From positions 186,001-250,000 of the forward strand of contig NZ_BMPM01000005.1 of assembly GCF_014647595.1 (NCBI RefSeq): a stretch of 64,000 nt of DNA, in the 5' to 3' direction. Of this stretch, positions 17,062 to 25,832 are shown in pieces; position 1 is the first letter of the stretch; each line of letters opens with the position of its first letter. The DNA is from Paenarthrobacter histidinolovorans (GTDB taxonomy: Bacteria; Actinomycetota; Actinomycetes; Actinomycetales; Micrococcaceae). A program made the translations under genes and the position numbers. The notes under the pieces were generated by a model that saw only the letters and a program-made list of their open reading frames with translations, had not been told where the DNA came from and ran no database searches.

Positions 17062-17961
17062 ATGAGCACCATGACTGAAAACCGCACCAATTCGCCGGCC
17101 CACGCTTCGGCCGGAGTCCGCGGCGTTACTTTTGGCGGAGTTGTTAAATCCGAGTGGATCAAGCTCCGTTCGTTGACGTCCACCGTGATCCTGCTTGCTG
17201 TGACCCTGATTGCCACAGTGGGTGTGGGTGCCCTTGCCGTTTTGATCCGCTTCACATTCCTGGACCAGATGATCAAGCAGGCCAAGGATGCAGGCCAGCC
17301 CGTGACCGGTGAGATGTTGACGAAATCCTTCCCTCCGGGATCCGGTTTTGACCTCTACAACCTCCCGAATGCCGGCATCCAGATCGGCACACTGGTCCTC
17401 GGCTCCCTCGCCGTCCTCTTCATTTCCTCCGAGTACGCCACCGGTATGATCCGTTCAACCATGAACGCCGTGCCCAAGCGGATCCCGGCTTTCGCGGCCA
17501 AGGCCTTGCTTCTGGTGGTCATCTCCTATGTCATCACCACCGTCGCTGCGGTCCTCACCTTCCTGATCGCCATGCCCGTCTTCCAGGGCCTGGATATCGA
17601 TCTGACCTGGTCCACTGAGGGCGTGGTGTACAGCATCTTCACGGGTGGCCTGTATGTTGCCGGCGTAGCACTGATCGGCCTTTCGCTGGGAACCCTTCTT
17701 CGCAACTCGGCCGGTGGCGTGACCGTACTTGTCGCACTGTTCTTCGTATTGTCGATCGCGTCCGGCTTCCTTTCACTGGTACCGGGCGAATTCTGGAAGT
17801 ATGTGCCGCAGTACATCCCCAGCGAGGCTGGTGGAAGGTTCCTTTCCATCGGGCACACTGACGGGGTTATCGACCCCTGGCAGGGTGGCCTGATCTTCCT
17901 GGGCTACGTTCTGGTCTTCCTCATCCCGGCCATGATCGTGATCAAGAAGCGCGACGTCTAG
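17062..17961 (+). CDS. ABC transporter permease (ABC-2 type)
   Basis: The membrane partner of the ATPase at 16115, 299 residues with about six membrane helices. The first is at about 38-60 (VILLAVTLIATVGVGALAVL), followed by a large extracytoplasmic loop up to about residue 105 and more helices to the end (GLIFLGYVLVFLIPAMIV). The final IKKRDV is typical of ABC-2 permeases. The ATG at 17062 follows AAGGAAAGTAAGGACG; an in-frame ATG nine bases later is possible. The substrate is unknown. Confidence 0.86.
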   Translation: MSTMTENRTNSPAHASAGVRGVTFGGVVKSEWIKLRSLTSTVILLAVTLIATVGVGALAVLIRFTFLDQMIKQAKDAGQPVTGEMLTKSFPPGSGFDLYNLPNAGIQIGTLVLGSLAVLFISSEYATGMIRSTMNAVPKRIPAFAAKALLLVVISYVITTVAAVLTFLIAMPVFQGLDIDLTWSTEGVVYSIFTGGLYVAGVALIGLSLGTLLRNSAGGVTVLVALFFVLSIASGFLSLVPGEFWKYVPQYIPSEAGGRFLSIGHTDGVIDPWQGGLIFLGYVLVFLIPAMIVIKKRDV

Positions 17962-17988
17962 GCCAAAAGTGCCCTCTAGGCTCAATTC

Positions 17989-19278
17989 ATGACTGAAGCT
18001 CCACAGACGAAGGACGCGTCGGCCGCTGTGGCCGACGCGTCCTTCGCCGAAATCGCCCAGCGCCGCAGGGGCAGGATCCGGCGCTATTTCTTTACACGTC
18101 CCCGCGCCATGGATGCGGTGGTGGTGCTCTGCTACGTGTTGTTGGCGTTGCCCACCATCATCGCCTCGATCGGCGAGGGTAAGTGGCTGGTGGTGGCGAT
18201 ACTCCTCCTGATCGCCCTGGCGTTGGTCTTCAGGCGGCAGTTCCCGCTCCAGGTGGTTCTCGCCGTGGCCTTGCTGGAAATCTCGGCGACCATCCTGAAC
18301 CCGTGGGGTTCCAACGTCTCGGCCGGCCTTTGGTTCGCACTCTATGCGGTGGCTACCCTCCGGAAGCGTGGGGTCACGTTTGTGGTTTTTGTTGCCGCAA
18401 GCCTGCCTCTGAGCCTGCTTTACCTGTTCATGTGGACGAGTCCCGCCCAGATGGACACGTTGCAGGATGTCCCGGAGAATTTCCACCTCATCAACAACAT
18501 CGCTACAGCGGTCACCATCATGTTGTCGAACCTGCTGGCAACGGGAATCGGCATCTCAGTCCGCCAGCGGCGGGAACACGAAGCGGAAATCGCTGCCTGG
18601 GCGGCCCGGACCACGCGGCTGGGCAAGGTCACCGAGCGCAACCGCATCGCGCGCGAAATGCACGACGTCGTCGCCCACTCTTTGACGGTCATGATCAGTC
18701 TTTCGGACGGTGCGGCAGTTGTGGTCAAGAAGGATCCGGAACGCGCCGGGGAGGTGCTCGGCGAACTCTCGCGCACCGGACGCACCGCGCTGGCGGACAT
18801 GCGGCGTGTTTTGGGGGTCTTACGCGATGATTCAGGGCGGCCGGCCCCGCTCACACCGCTCGAGTCCGGGTACAACCTGGCCAAGCTCCTGGAGGGCTTC
18901 CGTACGGCCGGCCTGCCTTTGCACTACGCCCACACCGGGCCGGCCTTGCCGGCTGACCCGGCGTTCGAGCTCACCGTCTACAGGATCGTGCAGGAGTCCC
19001 TGACCAACGTGTTGCGCTACGGACGCTCGCTGGGCCGGGTGGATGTCCAGGTGGCCCGCGACGGCGATGTGGTCACCATTGACGTCCTCGACGACGGTCG
19101 CGGAACCCGGGATGGTGGCAGCGAGTCGATAGGCAGCCTGGGCACAGGACTGGGCATTGCCGGAATGAATGAACGTGCTGGAATCTATGCTGGAATCGTT
19201 ACTGCCGGTCCAGGAAAAAGGGGTGGTTGGGCGGTCCACGCCGATCTCCACTGGAACGGTGACAAGGGGGAATCATGA
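17989..19278 (+). CDS. Sensor histidine kinase (HisKA_3)
   Basis: A membrane kinase of 429 residues. About five or six hydrophobic helices lie between 40 and 190, then the dimerisation helix with phosphoacceptor His225 in RIAREMHDVVAHSLTVMI. The C-terminal ATPase has an N-box (QESLTNVLRYG) and a G-box (DVLDDGRGTRDG, GTGLGIAGMNERAG). TAGGCT lies exactly 6 nt before the ATG, so it may be transcribed separately and without a leader despite following the permease by 27 bp. It overlaps the regulator by ATGA. The position directly after the ABC genes makes them the likely target of the pathway. Confidence 0.9.
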   Translation: MTEAPQTKDASAAVADASFAEIAQRRRGRIRRYFFTRPRAMDAVVVLCYVLLALPTIIASIGEGKWLVVAILLLIALALVFRRQFPLQVVLAVALLEISATILNPWGSNVSAGLWFALYAVATLRKRGVTFVVFVAASLPLSLLYLFMWTSPAQMDTLQDVPENFHLINNIATAVTIMLSNLLATGIGISVRQRREHEAEIAAWAARTTRLGKVTERNRIAREMHDVVAHSLTVMISLSDGAAVVVKKDPERAGEVLGELSRTGRTALADMRRVLGVLRDDSGRPAPLTPLESGYNLAKLLEGFRTAGLPLHYAHTGPALPADPAFELTVYRIVQESLTNVLRYGRSLGRVDVQVARDGDVVTIDVLDDGRGTRDGGSESIGSLGTGLGIAGMNERAGIYAGIVTAGPGKRGGWAVHADLHWNGDKGES

Positions 19279-19964
19279 CCAATGACATCAAAGTGCTGCT
19301 GGTAGACGACCAGCCGCTGCTCAGGATGGGCTTCCGGCTCATTCTGGAAGGCGAGGACGACTTCCATGTAGTGGGCGAGGCATCAGATGGTGCTGACGCC
19401 GTCCGCCAAGTCGAAGCACTGCAACCCGATGTGGTGCTGATGGATGTCCGCATGCCCACCATGGACGGGATTGAGGCAACCCGGCGTATCTCGGATTCCG
19501 GTTCCGAGGCGCGGGTCATCATCCTCACCACCTTTGACCTGGATGAGTACGCCTTCACCGGTTTACAGGCCGGTGCCTCGGCATTCCTGCTCAAGGATGT
19601 TGCCCCGGCTGAGCTTGTCCACGCGGTCAGGCTGGTGGCGAGCGGAGATGCCGTCGTGGCCCCGCGGGTAACGCAGCGGCTCCTGGAAACATATGTTCGT
19701 GGGGGCGTGGTGCCGGGCCACGCGCCGGCATCGCACCGGGACCCATTGCTGGGCGAACTGACACCACGGGAAACCGAAATCCTCACGACCATTGCCGAGG
19801 GCCTGTCCAACGCGGAGATCGCCCACAAGTTCTTCCTTTCCGAGGCCACAGTGAAGACGCACGTTCGACGGATCCTGAGCAAGTTGCAGCTGCGTGATCG
19901 CGTACAGGTGGTTGTCTACGCCTATGAAACCGGCTTGGTGGTGCCGAGCAACCCTGACTACTGA
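19275..19964 (+). CDS. Two-component response regulator, NarL/LuxR family
   Basis: The partner of the kinase at 17989, 229 residues. The receiver has acidic residues DD near 11-12, phosphoacceptor Asp57 in VVLMDVRMP and Lys in FLLKDVAPAELVHAVRLVA. A LuxR DNA-binding helix-turn-helix is at about 160-222 (LTPRETEILTTIAEGLSNA, SEATVKTHVRRILSKLQL). It starts within the kinase stop (ATGA). It most likely controls the ABC genes just upstream; the target site was not identified. Confidence 0.92.
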   Translation: MTNDIKVLLVDDQPLLRMGFRLILEGEDDFHVVGEASDGADAVRQVEALQPDVVLMDVRMPTMDGIEATRRISDSGSEARVIILTTFDLDEYAFTGLQAGASAFLLKDVAPAELVHAVRLVASGDAVVAPRVTQRLLETYVRGGVVPGHAPASHRDPLLGELTPRETEILTTIAEGLSNAEIAHKFFLSEATVKTHVRRILSKLQLRDRVQVVVYAYETGLVVPSNPDY

Positions 19965-20148
19965 TCCGGAGGGCCCGGTACGAGCCCACCCAATTCGCAA
20001 CATGTGCGTTATAGACATTCATAAATGTTTTTAATGACTATTTGAGCTGATTCTGTGTTACCTTCGTCACTACAAGCGCGCCTCCGGCTCCCCCGCGCAG
20101 GAAGTCCCAGGCGTCCCGATCGCATCTTTCACTTATCGGAGACGAGTC

Positions 20149-21591
20149 ATGGAATCATCAACCCCTCTGAAACTGGACCACCCGGCTGACGCTCCTCCGG
20201 CACCTTTGGAAACAGGCCTTCGCCGTTCCATGGGTCCGCGTCACTTGATCATGATCGCCATGGGAGGAGTCATCGGCTCAGGCTTGTTCCTGAGCTCGGG
20301 CTACACCATCTCCCAGGCAGGCCCCTTGGGCGCAGTCATCGCCTACCTGGTTGGAGCCTTCGTGGTCTACCTCGTGATGGCCTGCCTTGGTGAGCTCGCC
20401 ATTGCCTACCCGGTCTCGGGTGCCTTCCACATCTACGCTTCACGTTCTATTGGTCCGGCTACCGGATTCACCACCGCCTGGCTCTACTGGCTGTGCTGGG
20501 CTGTGGCGATAGGTTCGGAGTTCACGGCCTCGGGCCTGCTCATGCAACGGTGGTTCCCGGGAGTTGAGGTGTGGGTGTGGTGCCTGGTCTTCGCTGCCAT
20601 GCTCTTTGGCTTCAATGCGCTCTCGTCCAAGTTCTTTGGCGAATCGGAATTCTGGTTCTCCATCATCAAAGTCGGAGCCATCATCGCACTGATCGTATTC
20701 GGCGGAGCGGCACTGTTCGGATTCCATCCACTCTCGGACAAAGACCACCACCCGTTCCTGTTCGAGAACTTCAATACCTCAGCCGGCCTGTTTCCCAACG
20801 GCTTCTCCGGCGTCCTGGTGACAGCCTTGGCCGTCTTCTACGCATTCTCGGGTTCGGAACTGATCGGCGTGGCGGCAGGCGAAACCAAGGATCCGGCACG
20901 GAACATCCCCAAGGCCATGCGCAGCACAGTCATCCGCCTCCTCATCTTCTTCGTGGGAGCAATCGCCGTTATCGCCGCAACCGTTCCCTATGACCAGGTG
21001 GGACTGGATGAGAGCCCGTTCGTCACTGTTTTCTCGTCCGTAGGCATTCCCTTCGCAGCGGACATCATGAACTTCGTCATCATCACGGCCCTCCTGTCCG
21101 CCGGAAACAGCGGTCTGTTCTCCTGTGCCCGCATGCTCTACTCCCTTGCAGACGAAGGGCACGCTCCCAAGGCGCTCAAGCGCCTCACCCGCCGGGGCAT
21201 CCCACTCCTTGCCCTGTCCGTCAGCATGGTGGGAGGGCTGGCGTCCCTGATCAGCAGTGTGGCTGCTCCGGAGACCGTGTACCTGGCCCTGGTTTCCGTA
21301 GCCGGCTTCGCCGTCGTCGGGGTATGGATGTCCATCACCGCCTCGCACTTCTTCCATCGCCGGGCCTTTGTCCGCAACGGGGGACGGGTAGCTGACCTTT
21401 CCTACAAGGCGCCGTTCTTCCCCGTGGTTCCGATCCTGGCCTTCGGACTGTGCCTGCTCTCACTGGTGGGCATTGCGTCCGATCCCGCGCAGGTTGCTGC
21501 CCTCTACTTCGGTATCCCGTTCGTGGCTGCCTGCTACCTCTATTTCCACTTCCGCTACGGCCGGACCATCAAGGTAAAACAGTCAGTCTGA
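20149..21591 (+). CDS. Amino acid permease (APC family)
   Basis: A secondary transporter of 480 residues with twelve predicted membrane helices. The first helix carries the APC signature MIAMGGVIGSGLFLSSG (about 37-53), and ETKDPARNIPKAM follows helix 6-7. It is related to the GabP/ProY/CycA group. The racemase-like gene directly downstream suggests a chiral amino acid substrate such as alanine or serine. The ATG has GGAGAC upstream. The 180-bp upstream gap has an AT-rich block at 20010-20060 containing ACATT/AATGT arms around CATA, a possible operator. A hairpin separates it from the racemase. Confidence 0.87.
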   Translation: MESSTPLKLDHPADAPPAPLETGLRRSMGPRHLIMIAMGGVIGSGLFLSSGYTISQAGPLGAVIAYLVGAFVVYLVMACLGELAIAYPVSGAFHIYASRSIGPATGFTTAWLYWLCWAVAIGSEFTASGLLMQRWFPGVEVWVWCLVFAAMLFGFNALSSKFFGESEFWFSIIKVGAIIALIVFGGAALFGFHPLSDKDHHPFLFENFNTSAGLFPNGFSGVLVTALAVFYAFSGSELIGVAAGETKDPARNIPKAMRSTVIRLLIFFVGAIAVIAATVPYDQVGLDESPFVTVFSSVGIPFAADIMNFVIITALLSAGNSGLFSCARMLYSLADEGHAPKALKRLTRRGIPLLALSVSMVGGLASLISSVAAPETVYLALVSVAGFAVVGVWMSITASHFFHRRAFVRNGGRVADLSYKAPFFPVVPILAFGLCLLSLVGIASDPAQVAALYFGIPFVAACYLYFHFRYGRTIKVKQSV

Positions 21592-21603
21592 CCCAGGTTG
21601 CCA

Positions 21604-21641
21604 AGTCAGGCGGCAGGGCAATATTGCCCCGCCGCCTGACT
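21604..21641. terminator. Long hairpin between permease and racemase
   Basis: AGTCAGGCGGC at 21604-21614 pairs with GCCGCCTGACT at 21631-21641. After one A-C mismatch the inner 14 bases form a further palindrome (GGGCAAT/ATTGCCC). The stem is 19 positions long. It is followed by TGTCTTGAAA, not a U-run, so termination may be partial. It could reduce expression of the racemase relative to the permease. Confidence 0.55.
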
Positions 21642-21643
21642 GT

Positions 21644-21679
21644 CTTGAAAGAGGGAGCAGGCTTGAAAGAGGGAGCAGG
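21644..21679 (+). repeat. Tandem 18-bp duplication holding the ribosome binding site
   Basis: CTTGAAAGAGGGAGCAGG occurs twice without a gap, at 21644-21661 and 21662-21679, and the second copy ends at the ATG of the racemase gene. Each copy contains an AGAGGGAG-type Shine-Dalgarno. Only the second is at a useful distance from the start. Confidence 0.8.
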
Positions 21680-22849
21680 ATGGCCCAAACAACCCAGTCC
21701 AAGGAACCGGCCGGGAAGTTTTCCAGTTGGTTGGAAGTTGACGGCGATGCCTTTGATGGCAATGTCCGATCCATGATGCAGCTCTTGGAAGGACGGGCCT
21801 TGCTGTGTGCCGTGATCAAATCCGACGCCTACGGCCACGGGGCTGACATATTGCTGCCGTTCCTGGTTCGTCAGAACGTTCCCTACATAGGGGTGGGCTC
21901 GAATAACGAAGCAGAGTTGGCACGGAGTCATGGTTTTGATGGAAAACTGCTCCGCGTTCGAGCAGCGGCCCCGCAGGAAGTCAGGGCGGGCATGGGCTTC
22001 TTCATCGAAGAGCTCGTCTCTGATCCGCAGAGCGCCTTCGCCATGAGCAGGATTGCCGAGGAAACGGGCCGGAAATTACGGGTGCACCTGGACATTAACT
22101 CGTCGGGTATCAGCCGCCATAGCCTTGACGTGTCTTCTTCCCGTGGCAAGGCCTGCGCAGTTGGGATACTGAGCCAGCCTTGGCTTGAACCCGCCGGCAT
22201 CATGACGCACTTTCCCTGCGACGACGTGAACAACATAGATAAAGGATTACGGCGTTTCAGGGCAGAGTCCCAAGCTATCCTCCAAGCCGCGGAGGTGCCC
22301 CGCAGCGCGGTGCTCCTGCATGCCGCGAACTCATTTTCAACCCTGAATGTCAGGGCGTTGTGGCTGGACATGGTTCGGACAGGTGCCGTTCTCTACGGTG
22401 ACACGGAACCCGGCCAGCCCGGATTCAGCCGCTGCCTGACCTTCAAGGCGCGCATCGGCTCGGTGAATACCTATCCTGCGGGAAGCAAGGTGGGCTATGG
22501 GCTGACCCATACCCTGGCAACCGAGTCCCGGTTGGCAACGGTCACTGTGGGCTATGGCGATGGGTATCGACGCGCGCTCGGCCGTCGAAGCGCCGACCAT
22601 CGCTGCGATGTCCTGCTCCGCGGCCAACGCGTGCCCATCGTCGACGTGATTTCCATGAACTCCATGGTGGTTGATGTGACATCGCTTCCGGAGGTCCTGC
22701 CCGGGGACGAAGTGGTCCTGTTCGGGCGCCAGGATCGCTCCGAAATCACTCCGGAAGAGCTTGAAGCAGCCAACGCAGGGATTCTCGCAGATTTGTACAC
22801 GGTGTGGGCCAAGGATGCCAGGATCCTCAGGGAGTCTGCCAACGTGTGA
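21680..22849 (+). CDS. Alanine racemase-like PLP enzyme
   Basis: A fold-type III PLP enzyme of 389 residues that should interconvert L- and D-amino acids. The PLP lysine is K47 in AVIKSDAYGHG. The barrel continues with HLDINSSGISR, and the C-terminal domain supplies the catalytic Tyr in KVGYGLTHT. SMNSMVVDVTSLPEVLPGDEVVLFG is the substrate-gate/dimer region seen in alanine racemases. It has no export signal, so it acts in the cytoplasm. Its position after an amino acid permease and before an IclR regulator suggests catabolic use of a D- or L-amino acid rather than the housekeeping wall enzyme; serine or a broader substrate range is possible. Confidence 0.85.
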   Translation: MAQTTQSKEPAGKFSSWLEVDGDAFDGNVRSMMQLLEGRALLCAVIKSDAYGHGADILLPFLVRQNVPYIGVGSNNEAELARSHGFDGKLLRVRAAAPQEVRAGMGFFIEELVSDPQSAFAMSRIAEETGRKLRVHLDINSSGISRHSLDVSSSRGKACAVGILSQPWLEPAGIMTHFPCDDVNNIDKGLRRFRAESQAILQAAEVPRSAVLLHAANSFSTLNVRALWLDMVRTGAVLYGDTEPGQPGFSRCLTFKARIGSVNTYPAGSKVGYGLTHTLATESRLATVTVGYGDGYRRALGRRSADHRCDVLLRGQRVPIVDVISMNSMVVDVTSLPEVLPGDEVVLFGRQDRSEITPEELEAANAGILADLYTVWAKDARILRESANV

Positions 22850-22884
22850 GAATGGCGTGAGCGCTTGGTGGAAGGAGCCGGTTC

Positions 22885-23655
22885 GTGGATGTGTCACCAG
22901 AGGCTTCGTCGTTGGCGCAGGGCCTCCGATTGATCCGGCTGGTTACGGACCGCGAAAAACAAGGCCGCCAGCTTCTGGGAGTCTCCCAATTGGCTGCTGA
23001 ACTGGACATGGAACAAAGCCGGGTTTCGCGTTTGGCCCAGGAACTCTGCGACCTGGAACTGCTGGAACGCGTCGATCGTGGCCCTTTCCGCACGGGTCCA
23101 CGATTCTTCACCTTGGCGGCTTCGCTGAACGCCGGTTGGGTCCAGCAATCGAGGGCGGAGCTGGAAGAGTTGGTGTCATCCTTCGGTTTGCGGGCCAGGC
23201 TATCGGTCCGCGACGGAGTCCGTGTGCTCCTGTTGCGTTCGTCCTCCAACAACTCCGTGCTGGGTGGATTCGCCAAGCCAGGCATGGTGACTCCCGTTTG
23301 GTGCACTGGCGCGGGCAGGGCTTTGTTGTGGGACCATTCCCCCAAGGACCTTGAATCGCTGCTCCGTGAGGTCAATTTCATTGGTGTTGGCGGCCCTGCT
23401 GCTGCGCATTCAGCAGCGGAGGTGGCCACCCTCATGGACCAGAACAAGCCGCAGGGGTATGTCCTGGCAGCGGAAGAATTTGAGCACGGCGTCTGGGAAC
23501 TTGCGGTGCCGGTCAGGGCAGCCGAAGGGCGCATTGTGGCGGCGCTGAGTGTCCTGGGTGGTCGTGCCGATCTTGAAAAAGCGGCACCCGGCATCGCAGC
23601 GGTTCTTCGGTCCGCTTCGAACCGGCTCGGCGAGGCGGCAACGGTTCAGGAATGA
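22885..23655 (+). CDS. IclR family transcriptional regulator
   Basis: A regulator of 256 residues. The N-terminal winged helix (about 10-75) includes LGVSQLAAELDMEQSRVSRLAQEL, and the C-terminal IclR effector domain (about 85-250) includes CTGAGRALLWDHSP. It starts with GTG, 7 nt after GGAAGGAG. It lies 35 bp after the racemase gene on the same strand, so it probably regulates the permease/racemase pair. Its end overlaps the end of a second, convergent IclR gene by 10 bp. Confidence 0.85.
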   Translation: MDVSPEASSLAQGLRLIRLVTDREKQGRQLLGVSQLAAELDMEQSRVSRLAQELCDLELLERVDRGPFRTGPRFFTLAASLNAGWVQQSRAELEELVSSFGLRARLSVRDGVRVLLLRSSSNNSVLGGFAKPGMVTPVWCTGAGRALLWDHSPKDLESLLREVNFIGVGGPAAAHSAAEVATLMDQNKPQGYVLAAEEFEHGVWELAVPVRAAEGRIVAALSVLGGRADLEKAAPGIAAVLRSASNRLGEAATVQE

Positions 23656-24425
23656 CCCGTCAGCCCTGATTGTCCCCCAACCGTGGACTCGAGCCAATCC
23701 CGCCACCCAGCGAGAGCTGTGGCGAATGCATCGCGCTGGGGTTCCAGGCGTGATTTCGGGCCGACAATCTGCAACGCAGTGGCGACTTCTCCCTTGAAAT
23801 CCCGGACGGGGGCGGACAGGGAGTAGAGACCCGGTTCGGCTTCCTCATCGACGATCGAGTAGCCGCGTTCCCTGGCCCTGGCCAGGCGCTCCAGGAAGTC
23901 GTCAACGGACACGGGCGTATTGGGCCCGTGCTTCACGAATTCGACTCCATCAAAGATCTTCCGGACCTCTGAGTCCGGCGCGTCCCACAAGAGTGCTTGG
24001 CCGGCGTCGCTGCAGTAGGCGGGGTAGGGGCGCCCAAGCCAGGAGCCCACCAGATTGGCGCTTTCGGGTACCTGCTCGCCAATGGTGACCGTGCTGTTGC
24101 CGCTCAATACGCCCAGGAAGCAGGCTTCGTTGGTTTCGGACGCCAAGCCTTCCAATGCGGTCAAGCCATCAGTCTTCAGCCGCTGCTCGGTGACCAACTG
24201 TGCGTCCGTCAGTATGGACCAGTCCAGGCAATACTCGCGCTGTTCTGTCCTTGTGAGGAACCCTTCCAGCTGTGCACCTTTGAGGCTGCGCGAGACCTGG
24301 CTGCGGTCCTTGTCCAGGCGGGCTGCAATGTCAGCCACCGTACCGCCGTCGAATCCTTCCGCGTGACGCGCCCCAACGGTGAGTAGGGCCATCATGCCGC
24401 GGCCCATGCTGGAGGTCTTAGACAT
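23646..24425 (-). CDS. IclR family transcriptional regulator
   Basis: A second IclR-type regulator, 259 residues. The helix-turn-helix includes GTVADIAARLDKDRSQVSRSL (about 28-48), and the effector domain has YCSDAGQALLWDAPDSEV, matching the convergent gene at the equivalent place. The two proteins are probably distant paralogues. TAGAAT at 24432-24437 is exactly 6 nt before the ATG, predicting a leaderless transcript. It is followed upstream by the cyclase/unknown pair on the same strand, for which it is the most likely regulator. Confidence 0.87.
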   Translation of the reverse strand: MSKTSSMGRGMMALLTVGARHAEGFDGGTVADIAARLDKDRSQVSRSLKGAQLEGFLTRTEQREYCLDWSILTDAQLVTEQRLKTDGLTALEGLASETNEACFLGVLSGNSTVTIGEQVPESANLVGSWLGRPYPAYCSDAGQALLWDAPDSEVRKIFDGVEFVKHGPNTPVSVDDFLERLARARERGYSIVDEEAEPGLYSLSAPVRDFKGEVATALQIVGPKSRLEPQRDAFATALAGWRDWLESTVGGQSGLTGHS

Positions 24426-24467
24426 GGATTGATTCTAATCAGCCACGGGGGCCGGACAGACAACGCG

Positions 24468-25208
24468 TCAGTGAATGGCGAAGACCCGCGCCGGGAAACC
24501 GCTGCCTTCCAGAGGCTTTGCCCACGTGGCGATCAGCATGGCACCGGACTCCGGGAGCTGGTCCAGGTTTGCCAGTAGTTCGATCTGCCAGCGGTCCTCG
24601 GCCAGGACGTAGGTTTCCAGGCTGAAATCCTGCCGGGAGGTGGCCACGCCGGGATCCGTATCAGTCTGCTCGTGGCCCACCGCAGTAACAGAGCGCTCTT
24701 CGAGCAGATACCGGAGCACCTCCTGGGACCATCCGGGCGTATGGCTGATGCCGTCGCCATCCCTGTTGGCCATGGCCGTTGCATCCGGCCAGTGCTTGCT
24801 CCAGCCGGTCCGCAGGGCAACGAACGACCCGGCGGGGATGGCGCCGTTGCGGGCCTCCCAGTGGCGGACATCTTCCATGGTGGGGGTTGCGTCCGCATTG
24901 GTCCTGACGTGGTGGGTGATGTCCAGGACAACAAGCGGAAGAATCATGTCCTCCACAGGTAGCTGGTCCAGCGTCCGGCCGCCCCGGACAAAGTGCGACG
25001 GCGGATCCACGTGCGTGCCCCATTGGCCAACTATCGAATACCTGTGGGCGGTGAATCCGTCGCCCTTTTCCATATCGAAAATAGCTTCCCGTGCCTCATC
25101 GGGAAAAGCCGAAAAGTGCGGTTGGCCGGGGTGGAAGGCGTGGGTGAGGTCGGTAAAAGTCCTGTTGCGGAGAAGTGGTGCCACTTCGTCCCAAAGGGGG
25201 AGGCTCAT
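24468..25208 (-). CDS. Cyclase family protein (kynurenine formamidase-like hydrolase)
   Basis: A metal-dependent hydrolase of the cyclase/KynB family, 246 residues. The signature is FTDLTHAFHPGQPHFSAFP near the start, HVDPPSHFVRGGRTLDQLP in the middle and VGHEQTDTDPG further on; the His and Asp residues in these would bind the metals. The ATG overlaps the stop of the upstream gene (ATGA), which rules out the longer frame. Family members open amide or ester rings; the substrate here is unknown. It is one operon with the unrecognised gene at 25205. Confidence 0.85.
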   Translation of the reverse strand: MSLPLWDEVAPLLRNRTFTDLTHAFHPGQPHFSAFPDEAREAIFDMEKGDGFTAHRYSIVGQWGTHVDPPSHFVRGGRTLDQLPVEDMILPLVVLDITHHVRTNADATPTMEDVRHWEARNGAIPAGSFVALRTGWSKHWPDATAMANRDGDGISHTPGWSQEVLRYLLEERSVTAVGHEQTDTDPGVATSRQDFSLETYVLAEDRWQIELLANLDQLPESGAMLIATWAKPLEGSGFPARVFAIH

Positions 25209-25654
25209 GATGCCACCCGCATTTCTCCGGCGGAGGCCAGGGCGCTGGTGGAGACGCTGAGGGGCCCTGAGACTTCGATGACAGGGACCTCCCACGGGTG
25301 GATGTCCACAATCCCTTGGACGAGCCGTTGCACGGTGGAATCGTCCAGGGAGTCGTCAAAGTAGGTGGTGAAGACAAAAGTCGGTGAAATGGTCCGCTGG
25401 CCCACGCTGCCCAGGGTGGGATTGGCGCCCTCGGCTACCGTGAACCCTTCAAATCCGGCAGAGGATTCGAAGACATGGTGGTAGTTGCCGAACCCGCCCA
25501 GCTCCGGAGTTGATGTCAGTGCGTCCAGCAACGAGGCGATACCGGCGTCGGACTCAAGGGCCTGGAGCTGACCGTCGGCGAGTTGGGTCATTGTCTCCAC
25601 TGAAATGGGCCAGTGGATGCGAAGTTTCCGCACCGGTTTCAGTTCGATGTTCAT
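25205..25654 (-). CDS. Unrecognised protein in an operon with the cyclase
   Basis: A 149-residue soluble protein with no signal or membrane helix. It starts MNIELKPVRKLRIHWPISV and has Asp/Glu-rich, mixed alpha/beta character with TFVFTTYFDDSLDD near the middle. I do not recognise the family. The ATG at 25654 has GGAAGG 9 nt upstream; the longer frame to 25699 crosses that site. The ATGA overlap with the cyclase shows co-translation, so it is probably a partner enzyme or accessory of that reaction. A dimeric small-molecule enzyme is possible but unproven. Confidence 0.7.
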   Translation of the reverse strand: MNIELKPVRKLRIHWPISVETMTQLADGQLQALESDAGIASLLDALTSTPELGGFGNYHHVFESSAGFEGFTVAEGANPTLGSVGQRTISPTFVFTTYFDDSLDDSTVQRLVQGIVDIHPWEVPVIEVSGPLSVSTSALASAGEMRVAS

Positions 25655-25716
25655 TGCAGTGGACCTTCCGTCAGTTGCTGTTGCATGCCATCGTGCCATG
25701 ACGTGACGAGCATTAC

Positions 25717-25734
25717 AAGCATATGGAAATGCTT
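25717..25734. promoter_or_regulatory. Inverted repeat upstream of the cyclase operon
   Basis: AAGCAT at 25717-25722 and ATGCTT at 25729-25734 are perfect inverted repeats around ATGGAA. The site lies 63 bp before the start of the operon at 25654 and within the divergent gap to the dioxygenase. IclR sites often contain TGGAAA-like cores, which is present here. The regulator is inferred to be the IclR protein at 24425. Confidence 0.4.
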
Positions 25735-25832
25735 ATTCTGCACACAGTTGCTTGATCACTTACTCTCTCGATCACAGTCCCGCCACAGATAACCCATGTA
25801 CAGGGCACAGCCTCTGCAGCTTTGATGGAGGC

